A DNA stretch of 64,000 nucleotides from Streptomyces sp. NRRL F-6131. GTDB taxonomy: Bacteria; Actinomycetota; Actinomycetes; Streptomycetales; Streptomycetaceae. Shown in pieces: positions 45,598 to 55,861 of the stretch (position 1 is its first letter; every line of letters starts with the position of its first letter). The notes beneath the pieces were generated by a model. It saw only the letters and a list, made by a program, of their open reading frames with translations, was not told where the DNA came from and made no database searches. The position numbers and the translations under genes were made by a program. The DNA lies in assembly GCA_000719695.1 (NCBI GenBank), contig JOHN01000004.1:1-64000 (forward strand), in the 5' to 3' direction.

Positions 45598-46635
45598 GTG
45601 AGCAACTCGACGCCTCCCGGGTGGTACCCGGTACCGGGTGCGGACGGCACGGCCGGTCATGAGCGCTGGTGGGACGGCGCGGCCTGGACCAGTGACGTGC
45701 GCCCCGTCCAGGCGGGCGGCGGCCAGATTGCCGACGCCCCGACGCAGGTCTCCTGGCAGAACCCCTCGGGGGGTTCCGCGTCCACGCCGCCGTCCTACGG
45801 CTACGGCGCCCCGCAGCAGGGTCAGCCCGGGTACGGCTACCCGGCGCAGAACCCGCCGGCCTACGGCTACCCGCCGGCCGCCTACCCGCCGCCCGCCCGG
45901 CCGAACAGGATCAAGGCCGGCACGGCCGTCGGCATCGCGGTCGGGGTCCTGGCCGTGGTCGGCGTGGTCGCCGCCGTCGCGCTCAACAGCGGTGGCGGCG
46001 GCCCCTCCGCCAAGCCGACCCCCACGACGGCCACCGTCACCGTCACCGACACCCCGAGCCCGACCGCCACCCCGAGCCCGACCAGGTCGTCCCCGCCGCC
46101 GCCCAGCACGCCGCCGAAGCAGGTCCCGGTGCTCAAGGACACCGTGGCGGACCCGCAGCACGCCATCACCGTGCCGGTCTTCGACGGCTGGGAGGCGACC
46201 ACCGGCGGCACCCGCTCCACGGTCTTCCTCGGCAGCGGCCAGTACACCTGCCCCGGCGGCGGCAACTGCATCCGCGGCCAGTTCTCGGTGGAGAAGGAGA
46301 CCATCTCCGGCACCAGCGCCCGGGCGGCGGCCGAGGCGGCCATGCCCACCTACGCGGCCGCGATCTTCAACAACATCACCGGTCACACCGACGCGGGTTC
46401 GTCCAACACCACGGTCGCGGGCATCTCCGGGTACGCGGTGCGCTGGCACATCACCACCTCGGACGGCAGCAAGGGCTACATCCTGATGGTGGCCGTCCCG
46501 GCCAAGGGCGGCGGCTTCGTGGCCTTCGAGGGCGGGGTGGACGACGCCGCGGGCGCGCCCGACCCCTCGGTGCTGGACCAGATCCTCAAGGGGATCAAGC
46601 AGGACACCAGTACGGCGGCCGGCTCCACCACCTGA
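45598..46635 (+). CDS. DUF2510 membrane-anchored protein
   Basis: A 345-residue protein. Residues 5-32 are a DUF2510 domain (PPGWYPVPG through ERWWDGAAWT). A Gly/Tyr/Pro-rich stretch, one transmembrane helix (about 106-130, GTAVGIAVGVLAVVGVVAAV), a Thr/Pro/Ser-rich stalk (138-178) and an extracellular globular domain with two Cys (in YTCPGG and NCIRG) follow. This is a cytoplasm-in, domain-out topology common in actinomycetes; the function is unknown. GTG start. Confidence 0.82.
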   Translation: MSNSTPPGWYPVPGADGTAGHERWWDGAAWTSDVRPVQAGGGQIADAPTQVSWQNPSGGSASTPPSYGYGAPQQGQPGYGYPAQNPPAYGYPPAAYPPPARPNRIKAGTAVGIAVGVLAVVGVVAAVALNSGGGGPSAKPTPTTATVTVTDTPSPTATPSPTRSSPPPPSTPPKQVPVLKDTVADPQHAITVPVFDGWEATTGGTRSTVFLGSGQYTCPGGGNCIRGQFSVEKETISGTSARAAAEAAMPTYAAAIFNNITGHTDAGSSNTTVAGISGYAVRWHITTSDGSKGYILMVAVPAKGGGFVAFEGGVDDAAGAPDPSVLDQILKGIKQDTSTAAGSTT

Positions 46636-46636
46636 G

Positions 46637-46661
46637 TCCGCGCCCCGGCCCGGGGCGCGGA
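46637..46661 (+). terminator. Hairpin after the DUF2510 gene
   Basis: Twelve-bp arms tccgcgccccgg / ccggggcgcgga around a single central base, directly after the stop; convergent with the DUF4240 gene. Confidence 0.7.
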
Positions 46662-46722
46662 CGAGCCGCCCGGGCGGGCCGACCGGTCACCCCCGGTCCG
46701 GACTCGCCCGGTCCGGGCGGCG

Positions 46723-47238
46723 TCAGTCCCCGTACCGCTCCCAGAGCTTGGGAAACCGTTTCGCCATGAGGTCCGGGTCGTCGAAGTCGAAGGCGGCCCC
46801 GTACGGCTGCGCCGGCTGCCGCCCGCCCACCTCGGGCAGCGGCAGCCCGGTGAGCTGCTCGTACGCCTCGTCGGCCGCGTAGCCGAGGTCCTCGGCCTCG
46901 CCGTCCTCCTCCTCGTCGAACCCGGGCAGCAGGTCGGCCAGGTCGTCCGGCTCGTGCAGTCCGCCCTCGAAGACGTCCCGGCCCTGGCCGATCAGCCAGC
47001 AGCGGAAGAAGTCGAAGGAGTCCTCGGAGGCCCCGCCCAGCAGCAGGTGGGCCGCGCCCCAGAGGTCGTGGCGGTAGGCGCGCTGGAACCGGGCCTCGAA
47101 GAGCCGGGCGAAGTCGATGACGTCGTCCGGGGTCAGCTCGGCGAGCCGTTCCACCAGACGGTCCGCCTGCTCGTCGGGGTCGCCCTCGGCGGCCTCCCGG
47201 GTGTCGTCGATGATCTGCCAGAAGTCGGTCTCGTCCAT
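46723..47238 (-). CDS. DUF4240 protein
   Basis: A 171-residue acidic cytoplasmic protein. MDETDFWQIIDDTREAAEGD followed by FEARFQRAYRHDLWGAAHLL and SFDFFRCWLIGQGRDVFEG is the DUF4240 signature; its role is unknown. I prefer ATG 47238 over the in-frame start at 47268, since the domain begins there. Confidence 0.8.
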   Translation of the reverse strand: MDETDFWQIIDDTREAAEGDPDEQADRLVERLAELTPDDVIDFARLFEARFQRAYRHDLWGAAHLLLGGASEDSFDFFRCWLIGQGRDVFEGGLHEPDDLADLLPGFDEEEDGEAEDLGYAADEAYEQLTGLPLPEVGGRQPAQPYGAAFDFDDPDLMAKRFPKLWERYGD

Positions 47239-47380
47239 CACCGCTCCAGCATCCCTGTTCGGCCGCACGCGCGCATGCGAAGAGCGGGTGAATCACCCGG
47301 AACCACACGAAAAACCCGCAACGGCGCCCGGGAAGGAGCGGGCCCGGGCCCCGCCGCCGTCCCCGACGGCCCCGGACGCG

Positions 47381-47418
47381 CGGAACCCCGCGCCGTCCGG
47401 GGACGGCGCGGGGTTCCG
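47381..47418 (-). terminator. sucB terminator
   Basis: Perfect 18-bp inverted repeat (cggaaccccgcgccgtcc) with a minimal loop, 32 bp after the sucB stop. Confidence 0.85.
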
Positions 47419-47449
47419 GTGCTGCCGGAGGGGGACCCTCGGCGGAGCC

Positions 47450-49255
47450 TTACAGGCCGAGCTCGACCTCGAACTCGCCAGCCTCCAGGATCTCCTTGAC
47501 CGCCACCAGGTAGCGGGCGGCGTCGGCGCCGTCCACCAGGCGGTGGTCGTAGGAGAGCGACAGGTAGGTCATGTCACGGATGCCGATGGCGGTGCCGCCG
47601 TCGGCCTCGATGACGACCGGGCGCTTGACCGTCGCGCCGATGCCCAGGATCGCGGCCTGGTTCGGCGGCACGATGACGGTGTCGAACAGCGCGCCGCGCG
47701 AACCGGTGTTGCTGATGGTGAAGGTCGCGCCGGACAGCTCGTCCGGGGTGATCTTGCTGTCGCGCACCTTGCCGGCCAGCTCGGCGGTCTTCTTGGAGAT
47801 GCCGGCGATGTTGAGGTCGCCCGCACCCTTGATGACCGGGGTCATCAGACCCTTCTCCGAGTCCACCGCGATACCGATGTTCTCGGAGTCGAAGTAGGTG
47901 ATGGTGCCCTCGGCCTCGTTGATCCGGGCGTTGACGACCGCGTTGGTCTTCAGCGCCTGGGCGGCGGCCTTGACGAAGAACGGCATCGGGGACAGCTTGA
48001 CGCCCTCGCGGGCGAGGAAGGAGTCCTTGGCCTTGGCACGCAGCGACATGATCTTGGTGACGTCCACCTCGACCACGCTGGTGAGCTGCGCCTGCTCGTG
48101 CAGGGCCTTCATCATGTTGTCGCCGATGACCTTGCGCATGCGGGTCATCTTGACCGTCTGACCGCGCAGGGCCGACGGGGCGGCGGCGGCCTTCGGCGCG
48201 GCGGCCGGGGCAGCGGCGGCGACCGGGGCCGGCGCGGCCTTGGCGGCCTCGGCGGCGGCCAGGACGTCCTGCTTGCGGATGCGACCGCCGACGCCGGTAC
48301 CGGCGACGGAGGCCAGCGCGACGCCGTGCTCGGCGGCGAGCTTGCGCACCAGCGGGGTGACGTAGGCGTCACCGGCGTCGGCCACCGGGGCGGCCGGAGC
48401 GGCCGGGGTGACCGCAGCCGGGGCGGCGACGGGGGCCGGGGCGGCGACCGGAGCCGGAGCGGCGACCGGGGCGGCCGGAGCGGCGGCGACCGGGGCCGGG
48501 GCCGGAGCGGCCGGGGCGACGGGGGCCGGGGCGGCGACCGGGGCAGCCGGGGCGACCGGAGCCGGAGCAGGAGCGGGGGCCGGGGCAGCCGGGGCGGCCG
48601 GGGCCGGGGCGGCGGCGACGGCGCCCGCGGCACCGATCAGGGCGAGCTGGGCGCCGACCTCGGCGGTCTCGTCCTCGCCGACCAGGATCTTCACCAGGGT
48701 GCCGGCGACCGGCGACGGGATCTCGGTGTCGACCTTGTCGGTGGAGACCTCGAGCAGCGGCTCGTCGACCTCGACGGTGTCACCCTCGGCCTTCAGCCAG
48801 CGGGTGACGGTGCCCTCGGAAACGCTCTCGCCCAGCGCGGGCAGCAGCACCGGGGTGGCGTCGCCGGCGGGGGTGGCCGGGGCGGCCGGAGCGGCGGCCG
48901 GAGCCTCGGCGACCGGAGCCGGAGCGGCGGCCGGGGCCTCCGCGACCGGGGCCGGGGCGGCCGGAGCGGCGGGCGCGGCCTCGGCGGCCGGGGCCGCGGC
49001 GGCGACCGGGGCGCCCGAACCGTCGTCGATGATCGCGAGCTCGGCGCCGACCTCGACGGTCTCGTCCTCGCCGACCTTGATCGAGGCCAGAATGCCGGAG
49101 GCCGGGGCCGGGATCTCGGTGTCGACCTTGTCGGTGGAGACCTCGAGCAGCGGCTCGTCGACCTCCACGCGCTCACCCTCGGCCTTCAGCCAACGGGTGA
49201 CGGTGCCCTCGGAAACGCTCTCGCCCAGCGCGGGCAGTGTTACTGAGACCGCCAT
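47450..49255 (-). CDS. sucB: 2-oxoglutarate dehydrogenase E2 (dihydrolipoyllysine succinyltransferase)
   Basis: The 601-residue E2 core of an oxo-acid dehydrogenase complex, transferring the acyl group from lipoyl-lysine to CoA. Two lipoyl domains are present, with attachment Lys43 and Lys174 in TDKVDTEIP. They are joined by long Ala/Pro linkers, followed by an E3-binding domain ([20 protein letters not shown]) and the catalytic domain ending in [16 protein letters not shown] with the active His. It could serve pyruvate instead of 2-oxoglutarate, since actinobacterial E2s are often shared. lpdA lies 60 bp upstream, same strand. Confidence 0.93.
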   Translation of the reverse strand: MAVSVTLPALGESVSEGTVTRWLKAEGERVEVDEPLLEVSTDKVDTEIPAPASGILASIKVGEDETVEVGAELAIIDDGSGAPVAAAAPAAEAAPAAPAAPAPVAEAPAAAPAPVAEAPAAAPAAPATPAGDATPVLLPALGESVSEGTVTRWLKAEGDTVEVDEPLLEVSTDKVDTEIPSPVAGTLVKILVGEDETAEVGAQLALIGAAGAVAAAPAPAAPAAPAPAPAPAPVAPAAPVAAPAPVAPAAPAPAPVAAAPAAPVAAPAPVAAPAPVAAPAAVTPAAPAAPVADAGDAYVTPLVRKLAAEHGVALASVAGTGVGGRIRKQDVLAAAEAAKAAPAPVAAAAPAAAPKAAAAPSALRGQTVKMTRMRKVIGDNMMKALHEQAQLTSVVEVDVTKIMSLRAKAKDSFLAREGVKLSPMPFFVKAAAQALKTNAVVNARINEAEGTITYFDSENIGIAVDSEKGLMTPVIKGAGDLNIAGISKKTAELAGKVRDSKITPDELSGATFTISNTGSRGALFDTVIVPPNQAAILGIGATVKRPVVIEADGGTAIGIRDMTYLSLSYDHRLVDGADAARYLVAVKEILEAGEFEVELGL

Positions 49256-49314
49256 GGTTTCAGCGACTCCTATCAAGTCTTGCGAACTGGAAGATGGGGG
49301 GTGTGGGGGCGCGA

Positions 49315-50703
49315 TCAGTCGTGCGCGTGCAGCGGCTTGCCGGCCAGCGCCAGGTGCGCCTCGCCCAGGGCCTCGGACTGGGTCGGGTGCGCGTGGATGA
49401 GCTGCGCGACCTCGGCCGGCAGGGCCTCCCAGTTGTAGATCAACTGGGCCTCGCCGACCTGCTCGCCCATGCGGGCGCCGACCATGTGCACGCCGACCAC
49501 GGCGCCGTCCTTGACCTGGACGAGCTTGATCTCGCCGGCGGTCTTCAGGATCTTGCTCTTGCCGTTGCCGGCCAGGTTGTACTTGACGGTGACGACCTTC
49601 TCCTTGCCGTACAGCTCGACGGCCTTGGCCTCGGAGATGCCGACGGAGGCCACCTCGGGGTTGGAGTAGGTCACGCGCGGGACGCCGTCGTAGTCGATCG
49701 GCACCGGCTTGAGGCCGGCCAGGCGCTCGGCGACCAGGATGCCCTCGGCGAAGCCGACGTGGGCCAGCTGCAGGGTCGGGGCCAGGTCACCGACGGCCGA
49801 CACGGTCGGCACGTTGGTGCGCATGTACTCGTCGACGAGGACGTAGCCGCGGTCCATCGCGACGCCGTTCTCCTCGTAGCCCAGGCCGGCCGAGACCGGG
49901 CCGCGGCCGATGGCGACGAGCAGCAGGTCGGCGTCGATCTGCTTGCCGTTCTCGGTGGAGACGCGCACACCGGTCTCGGTGTACTCGACGCCCGAGAAGC
50001 GGGCCTTCAGCTCGAACTTGATGCCACGCTTGCGGAAGGCGCGCTCCAGCAGCTTGGAGGAGTTCTCGTCCTCCAGCGGAACCAGGTGCGGCAGGGCCTC
50101 GACGATGGTGACGTCGACGCCGAACGACTTCCAGACGGAGGCGAACTCGACACCGATCACGCCGCCGCCGAGGATGACGGCCGACTTCGGGATGCGGTCG
50201 AGCTTGAGGGCGTGGTCCGAGGAGATCACGCGGTTGCCGTCGATCTCCAGGCCCGGGATGGAGCGCGGCACGGAACCGGTGGCCAGGATGATGTGACGGC
50301 CCTCGATGCGCTGGCCGTTGACGTCCACCGAGGTCGGCGAGGAGAGCTTGCCCTCGCCCTGGACGAAGGTGACCTTGCGGGACGCCACGAGACCCTGGAG
50401 ACCCTTGTACAGGCCGGCGACGACGTCGTCCTTGTACTTGTGGACGCCGTTGATGTCGATGCCCTGGAAGGTGGCCAGCACGCCGAACTCGGCGGCCTCC
50501 TTCGTCTCGTCGGCGATCTCGGCCGCGTGCAGCAGCGCCTTGGTCGGGATGCAGCCGCGGTGCAGGCAGGTGCCGCCGAGCTCACCCTTCTCGACCAGGG
50601 CGACGCTCAGGCCCAGCTGGGCGCCGCGGAGCGCCGCGGCGTAACCGCCGCTTCCGCCTCCGAGAATGACTACGTCGAAAACGGTGCTGGCGTCGTTCGC
50701 CAC
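49315..50703 (-). CDS. lpdA: Dihydrolipoamide dehydrogenase (E3)
   Basis: A 462-residue FAD disulfide oxidoreductase that reoxidises dihydrolipoamide with NAD+. [17 protein letters not shown] binds FAD, and the redox pair Cys46/Cys51 is in [35 protein letters not shown] binds NAD, and the C-terminal [17 protein letters not shown] supplies the catalytic His-Glu. The GTG start at 50703 fits the family. It precedes sucB and is probably co-transcribed. The 406-bp gap upstream (50704-51109) holds only its promoter and the pepA terminator. Confidence 0.97.
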   Translation of the reverse strand: MANDASTVFDVVILGGGSGGYAAALRGAQLGLSVALVEKGELGGTCLHRGCIPTKALLHAAEIADETKEAAEFGVLATFQGIDINGVHKYKDDVVAGLYKGLQGLVASRKVTFVQGEGKLSSPTSVDVNGQRIEGRHIILATGSVPRSIPGLEIDGNRVISSDHALKLDRIPKSAVILGGGVIGVEFASVWKSFGVDVTIVEALPHLVPLEDENSSKLLERAFRKRGIKFELKARFSGVEYTETGVRVSTENGKQIDADLLLVAIGRGPVSAGLGYEENGVAMDRGYVLVDEYMRTNVPTVSAVGDLAPTLQLAHVGFAEGILVAERLAGLKPVPIDYDGVPRVTYSNPEVASVGISEAKAVELYGKEKVVTVKYNLAGNGKSKILKTAGEIKLVQVKDGAVVGVHMVGARMGEQVGEAQLIYNWEALPAEVAQLIHAHPTQSEALGEAHLALAGKPLHAHD

Positions 50704-51055
50704 GTCACGTCCTCCATGCAATGGGGTGTGGATCGCCGGGCCGGTCGCGGTCCGGTGGGTCGGAAGCCTTTGTGGGGCGCCCAGTCGTGCCGGAAATACA
50801 TCTTCGCACTTGTTCGCGGCGGCTGATGTCCGGGTCCGCCCCAGGGGTGTCCCGAGGGGCGGTCGCAGGGGTGGGAATACCCCGGACGGAGGGGCATCGT
50901 CGCAGCTCAGCGCGGGGTTGACAGGGGGTGCCAGGGGGGTCCCGGGGCCCCTCGAGGCCAGCGGTTCCGCACTGTGGAACAAAGTTTCGCCCGCAGCGAA
51001 CAGGGGTGCGCCGCGCGCCCGGGTCCCCTACCGGCAGGTAACCCGCGCGGAACGC

Positions 51056-51093
51056 CGGACGGGGCCCGGCGCGTCCGCGCCGGACCCCGTCCG
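51056..51093 (-). terminator. pepA terminator
   Basis: Eighteen-bp GC stem (cggacggggcccggcgcg) with one mismatch and a TC loop, 17 bp after the pepA stop. Confidence 0.85.
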
Positions 51094-51109
51094 TGGTCGT
51101 GCCCGGCCG

Positions 51110-52615
51110 TCAGGCCTTGCCGCCCGCCGCGGTCTGCTCGGCGAAGCGGACCAGGGTGCGGACCGCGCTCGCGGTGCCGCCCTTCGGGGTGTAGCCGAAC
51201 GGCGCGCCCTCGTGGAACGCCGGACCGGCGATGTCCAGGTGCGCCCAGTCGATGCCCTCGGCCACGAACTCCTTCAGGAACAGACCGGCCACCAGGCCGC
51301 CGCCCATCCGCTCGCCCATGTTGGCCAGGTCGGCGATGGTCGACTCGGTCATGCCCTTGCGCAGCTCGGCCGGCAGCGGCATCGGCCAGGACGGCTCGCC
51401 CACCTCGCCGGCGACGGTGTGCAGGCTCTCGCGCAGCTCGTCGTTGTTGGCCATCACACCGAAGGTGCGGTTGCCCAGCGCCAGGATCATGGCGCCGGTC
51501 AGGGTCGCCACGTCGACGATGACGTCCGGGTTCTCCTCGCCGGCCCGCACGATGGCGTCGGCCAGCACCAGACGGCCCTCGGCGTCGGTGTTCAGCACCT
51601 CGACGGTCTTGCCGCCGTACATCCGCAGCACGTCACCCGGGCGGGTGGCCGAGCCGGACGGCATGTTCTCGGCCAGCGCCAGCCAGGCGGTGACGTTGAC
51701 CTGGAGGCCGAGGCGCTTGGCGGCGACGACGGCGGCGAACACCGCGGCGGCACCCGCCATGTCGCACTTCATGGTCTCGTTGTGGCCGGCCGGCTTCAGC
51801 GAGATGCCGCCCGAGTCGTAGGTGATGCCCTTGCCGACGAACGCCAGGCTGCCCTTGGCCTTCGGGTGGGTGTAGGCCACCTTCACCAGCCGCGGCGGGT
51901 TGACCGAGCCGTTGCCGACGCCCAGCAGGCCGCCGAAGCCGCCCTTGAGCAGCGCCTTCTCGTCCAGCACCTCGACCTTGAGGCCGTGCTCCTTGCCGGC
52001 CGCCTGGGCGAGCGCGGCGAAGGACTTCGGGTTCAGGTCGTTCGGGGCGGTGTTGACCAGGTCGCGGGCCCGGTTCATCTCCTCGCCGACGACCAGGGCG
52101 CGCTCGACGGCGGCCTTGGCCTCCTTGCTGCCCTTGCGGGTGGAGAACACCAGCAGCTCGCCGACCGGCTCCTTGCCGTTGCCGTTCGCCTTGTAGGTGC
52201 CGAACGCGTAGGTGCCGAGCAGACCGCCCAGCGCGACCGCCTCGACCTCCTCGGCGGACTCGGCCGGCAGGGCCAGCGCGACCTTCTTGCTGCCGGCCAG
52301 GGTGCGGGCGGCGACACCGGCGGCGCGGCGCAGGGCCTCCAGCTCGTACCCGCCCTCGGCGGCCTCGCCGAGACCGACCGCGAGCACGAGGGCGGCCTTC
52401 AGGCCGGCCGGAGCGGGCACCTTGACGGCCTCGCCCTCGGCGCCGGACGCGCCCAGGGTGGCGAGGACCTCGGGCAGCTTGCCCTCGAACGCCTCGGCCA
52501 CGGCCTCGGCACCGGGCGCCAGCACGAGGCCCTTGGCGCCCTTCGCCACGCCGATCACCAGGGCGTCCGCGCGCAGCGAGGCGGCGGCGGAGGTGCTCAC
52601 AGACAATGCAGTCAC
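51110..52615 (-). CDS. pepA: Leucyl aminopeptidase (M17)
   Basis: A 501-residue cytoplasmic metallo-aminopeptidase that removes N-terminal residues from peptides. The N-terminal regulatory domain precedes the M17 catalytic domain. Metal and catalytic residues lie in FVGKGITYDSGGISLKP, TMKCDMAGAAAVFAAV and the signature NTDAEGRL. GTG 52615 gives VTALSVSTSA, a usual start for this family in streptomycetes. Confidence 0.96.
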   Translation of the reverse strand: MTALSVSTSAAASLRADALVIGVAKGAKGLVLAPGAEAVAEAFEGKLPEVLATLGASGAEGEAVKVPAPAGLKAALVLAVGLGEAAEGGYELEALRRAAGVAARTLAGSKKVALALPAESAEEVEAVALGGLLGTYAFGTYKANGNGKEPVGELLVFSTRKGSKEAKAAVERALVVGEEMNRARDLVNTAPNDLNPKSFAALAQAAGKEHGLKVEVLDEKALLKGGFGGLLGVGNGSVNPPRLVKVAYTHPKAKGSLAFVGKGITYDSGGISLKPAGHNETMKCDMAGAAAVFAAVVAAKRLGLQVNVTAWLALAENMPSGSATRPGDVLRMYGGKTVEVLNTDAEGRLVLADAIVRAGEENPDVIVDVATLTGAMILALGNRTFGVMANNDELRESLHTVAGEVGEPSWPMPLPAELRKGMTESTIADLANMGERMGGGLVAGLFLKEFVAEGIDWAHLDIAGPAFHEGAPFGYTPKGGTASAVRTLVRFAEQTAAGGKA

Positions 52616-52913
52616 GTAATGCGTCCTGTTCTTTCGCGGTCCACGACCGGTTGCGGCGCGAGTGCCGGACCGGCGCAGCCCGGAACCGCCGGTCCACGGC
52701 CGGCCGGCGTCCGCCGGACCCGGGGCCCCTGGCTGCGCGCGCCCACCGCCGCGGCGGTCGCGCACACCAGAGGCCCCGGCGCCGCAACGAGCGCCGGACG
52801 GGCAGGACCTGCGACGGTGCAGGGCTGCGGTGCTCCCCGCATGGTAGTCCGCATGGTGGGATCACGCGCCGCCCGGTGTACCGCCTTTCGGCGCAGGGGC
52901 TTTGGCCCCCTCC

Positions 52914-53699
52914 TCAGCGCAGCAGCGCGAGTGCCAGCAGCGCACCGGTCGCGGCGGCCTCCGCCGTCGCGCCGAGCACGTCCCCGGTGATCCCGCCGAC
53001 CCGCCGCACACAACGCCGCAGCAGCAACCACCCGGCGCCGACGCCGCACACAACGGCCAACGGCAGGAAGAGGGCTGACCGTCCGTCGGTCGCGCCGACG
53101 AGTGCGAGCAGGCCGGCCGCGGCACCGGTCGAGGCGACCGCCTCCCGCGGTGCCACCGTGCTCGCCACCATCGCGCCCAGCCCGCCCGGCCGGGCCGCCG
53201 GCACCGTCCGCAGACAGCCCCAGGCGAGCGCGCACCGCGCGGCCACCGCCGCCGTCAGCACCGCGAGCGCGCCGCGCAGCGGGGAGCGGTCGAACTCCCC
53301 GGCCAGCGCCGCCACCTGCCCGAGCAGCACCAGGACGAGGGTGAGCACGCCGAACGGGCCGATGTCCGACTGCTTCATGATCCGCAGTGCGTCCTCGGCC
53401 GGTTTCCCGCTGCCCAGGCCGTCCGCCACGTCCGCCAGACCGTCCAGGTGCAGCCCCCGGGTGAGCACCGCGAGCACCCCGACGGCCGCGACCGCCCCGA
53501 GCAACCCGCCCGCGCGCCAGGCGACCAGCGCCCCCGCGGCCGCCGCGACCGCCCCGAGCACCACGCCGACCACCGGCGCGGCCACCATCGCCCGCCCGCC
53601 GGACGCCCGGTCCCACCGCTCGACCCGCACCGGCAGCACCGACAACGTCCCGAACGCGAACCGCAGCCCGTCCCGCACCCCGTCCCGCACCCCGACCAC
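52914..53699 (-). CDS. cobS: Adenosylcobinamide-GDP ribazoletransferase (cobalamin synthase)
   Basis: A 261-residue membrane enzyme that joins adenosylcobinamide-GDP with alpha-ribazole to give adenosylcobalamin. Several hydrophobic helices and the acidic motif TRGLHLDGLADVADGLG (about 84-100) are diagnostic; KQSDIGPFG is also family-specific. A GTG start is likely. It is downstream of cobT and cobU on the same strand, but a terminator intervenes. Confidence 0.93.
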   Translation of the reverse strand: MVGVRDGVRDGLRFAFGTLSVLPVRVERWDRASGGRAMVAAPVVGVVLGAVAAAAGALVAWRAGGLLGAVAAVGVLAVLTRGLHLDGLADVADGLGSGKPAEDALRIMKQSDIGPFGVLTLVLVLLGQVAALAGEFDRSPLRGALAVLTAAVAARCALAWGCLRTVPAARPGGLGAMVASTVAPREAVASTGAAAGLLALVGATDGRSALFLPLAVVCGVGAGWLLLRRCVRRVGGITGDVLGATAEAAATGALLALALLR

Positions 53700-53754
53700 C
53701 TACTCCCGTCCACGACCCGCCCGCCCGACCGACCGGGGCGCGGCGACCGCGCAG

Positions 53755-53801
53755 CGGAAGGGCCCGGGAGCCGTCACCTCGACGGATCCCGGGCCCTTCC
53801 G
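53755..53801 (-). terminator. cobT terminator
   Basis: Perfect 15-bp stem cggaagggcccggga / tcccgggcccttccg around a 17-nt loop, 10 bp after the cobT stop. Confidence 0.85.
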
Positions 53802-53810
53802 CACGCGTCC

Positions 53811-54926
53811 CTACAGCTTTCCGAGCAGCTCCGCCGCGGTCGGCAGCCGCGCCGGCTCCTTCGGTGCCGCCGGCACGAACGCCCTCGGCACCTGGTCGGC
53901 CAGCGTGTCCGCCGCGGCCTGGAGCAGCGGCAGCGCCATCAGCGCGCCGACGCCCTCGCCCATGGTGATGTCCTGCTCCTGGAGCGGCGTCAGGGTCAGC
54001 CGGTCGTACGCCTTCGCCTGGGCCGGCTCGCCGCTGGTCTGCCCGGCCCGCCACCACTCCGGCGCCCGGAACGCGATCCGCTGCGCGACCAGCGCGCACG
54101 CCGCCGAGACGACGCCGTCCAGCACCACCGGCAGCTTCCGCACCGCGGCCTGCAGCAGGAACCCGGTGATCGCGGCGAAGTCCGCCCCGCCGGTGGCCCC
54201 GAGCAGCGCCAGCTGGTCGCCCAGCACCGGTCGCGCCCGCCGCAGCGAGTCGCGCACGGTCGCGCACTTGACCATCCACACCCGGTCGTCGATGCCCGAG
54301 CCGCGCCCGGTGACCGCCGCCGCGTCCGTCCCGCAGAGCGCGCCGACCAGCACCGCCGCCACCGTGGTCGAGCCGACCCCGAGGTCGCCCAGCACCACCA
54401 GGTCGGTCCCGGCGTCCGCCTCCTCGTCGGCGACGGCCATCCCGGCCCGGAACGCCGCGGCGGTCTCCTCGGGGCTCAGCGCGTCCTCGACGTCGATCCG
54501 CCCGGAGCCGCGCCGCACCCGGTGCGCCGTCACCTCGTCGGGGAAGTCGGCGACATCGGCGTCGACCGCGACGTCCACCACCCGCACCTGGGCACCGAAC
54601 CGCCGGGCCAGCAGCGCGACCGGCGCGGTGCCGTCGAGCACGGCCCGTACGCGCGCCGCCGTCCCGCCGCGGGCGGGCAGCCGGGACACCCCGACGCCGG
54701 CCACCCCGTGGTCGGCGGCGAACAGCACCACCTTGGGCGCCGACAGCGGCCGCACCGGGGAGCGCCCCTGCACGGAGGACAGCCAGGCGCCCAACTCCTC
54801 CAGCTTGCCGAGGCCGCCCAGCGGCCGGTCCAGCTCCTGCCACCGCTCCTCGGCGGCGCGCCGGGCGCTCTCGTCGGGGCGCTCGACGAGCGAGGAGAAC
54901 GTATCGAGATCCACGGTCGTGTCCAT
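53811..54926 (-). CDS. cobT: Nicotinate-nucleotide:dimethylbenzimidazole phosphoribosyltransferase
   Basis: A 371-residue enzyme that makes alpha-ribazole phosphate, the lower ligand of cobalamin. APKVVLFAADHGVAGVGVSR, LGDLGVGSTTVAAVL and the C-terminal KAYDRLTLTPLQEQDITMGE with GVGALMALPLLQAA are family signatures, including the catalytic Glu region. ATG 54926 is chosen because the frame upstream lies in the 112-bp repeat. Confidence 0.95.
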   Translation of the reverse strand: MDTTVDLDTFSSLVERPDESARRAAEERWQELDRPLGGLGKLEELGAWLSSVQGRSPVRPLSAPKVVLFAADHGVAGVGVSRLPARGGTAARVRAVLDGTAPVALLARRFGAQVRVVDVAVDADVADFPDEVTAHRVRRGSGRIDVEDALSPEETAAAFRAGMAVADEEADAGTDLVVLGDLGVGSTTVAAVLVGALCGTDAAAVTGRGSGIDDRVWMVKCATVRDSLRRARPVLGDQLALLGATGGADFAAITGFLLQAAVRKLPVVLDGVVSAACALVAQRIAFRAPEWWRAGQTSGEPAQAKAYDRLTLTPLQEQDITMGEGVGALMALPLLQAAADTLADQVPRAFVPAAPKEPARLPTAAELLGKL

Positions 54927-54947
54927 CGTTCGGAAGGCTACACGCCG

Positions 54948-55180
54948 CCGGTGTTCACCGGAGGGGCGCCGGTGCCGAAAGGGAGAAGGGCCAAGTCGCC
55001 GACGGAGGAGGTGGCGCGGTGCCCGCCGACCGTCGGCGCCGGGTCGGAGCCCCGGAGGAAACGGGGAGCCGGTGTTCACCGGAGGGGCGCCGGTGCCGAA
55101 AGGGAGAAGGGCCAAGTCGCCGACGGAGGAGGTGGCGCGGTGCCCGCCGACCGTCGGCGCGGGGTCGGAGCCCCGGAGGA
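54948..55180. repeat. Tandem 112-bp direct repeat between cobU and cobT
   Basis: Copies at 54948-55059 and 55069-55180 differ at about one base (ggcgccgggtc versus ggcgcggggtc). Each contains the small palindromes CCGGTGttCACCGG and ggcgccggtgcc. They fill nearly the entire gap upstream of the cobT start. I see no cobalamin-riboswitch core in them. Confidence 0.88.
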
Positions 55181-55181
55181 G

Positions 55182-55754
55182 TCAGCCGACGGCGGGCTTG
55201 ACGGTGAGGACCTGCCCGGCCACCACCAGCAGCACGCGCTCGGAGGCGTCGGCGACCGCCATGTTGAGCCGGCCCAGGGTGTCGCGGAACCGCCGGCCGG
55301 AGGCGGTGGCCGGGACGACGCCCATGCCGACCTCGTTGCTGACCGCCACGACCAGTCGCCCGGTGCCCGCCCAGGCCGCCGCCAGCGCCTCGCAGCGCCG
55401 CTGCACCGCGGCCTCGCCGCCGTCCGCCCAGACCGCGTCGTCCCAGGCCCCGCACTCGTCCATCACCGCGGTGAGCCAGAGCGCCAGGCAGTCGATCAGC
55501 ACCGGCGCCGGGTCGGCCGTGTCGGCCAGGACGGCCTCCAGGTCGTGGGTCTCGGCGGTGCGCCAGCTCGCCGGACGCCGGTCCCGGTGCAGGGCGACCC
55601 GCTGCGCCCACTCCGCGTCGCCGTCCCGGGTGCCGCCGGTGGCCACGTACAGCACGTCGGCGTGCCGGGCGAGCAGCTGCTCGGCCCTGGTCGACTTGCC
55701 GGACCGGGCGCCGCCGAGGAGGAGGGTGCGGGGGAGCGGGGCGTCAGGTGTCAT
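55182..55754 (-). CDS. cobU: Adenosylcobinamide kinase / guanylyltransferase
   Basis: A 190-residue bifunctional enzyme that phosphorylates adenosylcobinamide and adds GMP. P-loop LLLGGARSGKSTRAEQLL at the N terminus; YVATGGTRDGDAEWAQRVAL, then HRDRRPASWRTAE with the guanylylated His region; VSNEVGMGVVPATASGRRFR is the conserved C-terminal motif. ATG 55754 (MTPDAPLP) or, less likely, 55763. Confidence 0.93.
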   Translation of the reverse strand: MTPDAPLPRTLLLGGARSGKSTRAEQLLARHADVLYVATGGTRDGDAEWAQRVALHRDRRPASWRTAETHDLEAVLADTADPAPVLIDCLALWLTAVMDECGAWDDAVWADGGEAAVQRRCEALAAAWAGTGRLVVAVSNEVGMGVVPATASGRRFRDTLGRLNMAVADASERVLLVVAGQVLTVKPAVG

Positions 55755-55861
55755 GCACCCCATCCTCGCGCACCGCGCATACCGAAGATCCGGCCGGGCA
55801 ACCTGAGGGCTTAGGGTGCGCAGCACAGCGCATCGCTGGTCGTCGGCGGGAGGAGCCGGGC

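Noticed and set aside
54948..55180. Cobalamin riboswitch
   Set aside because: The location upstream of cobT is suggestive, but I could not find the conserved B12-box core in either strand, and the duplication is atypical.
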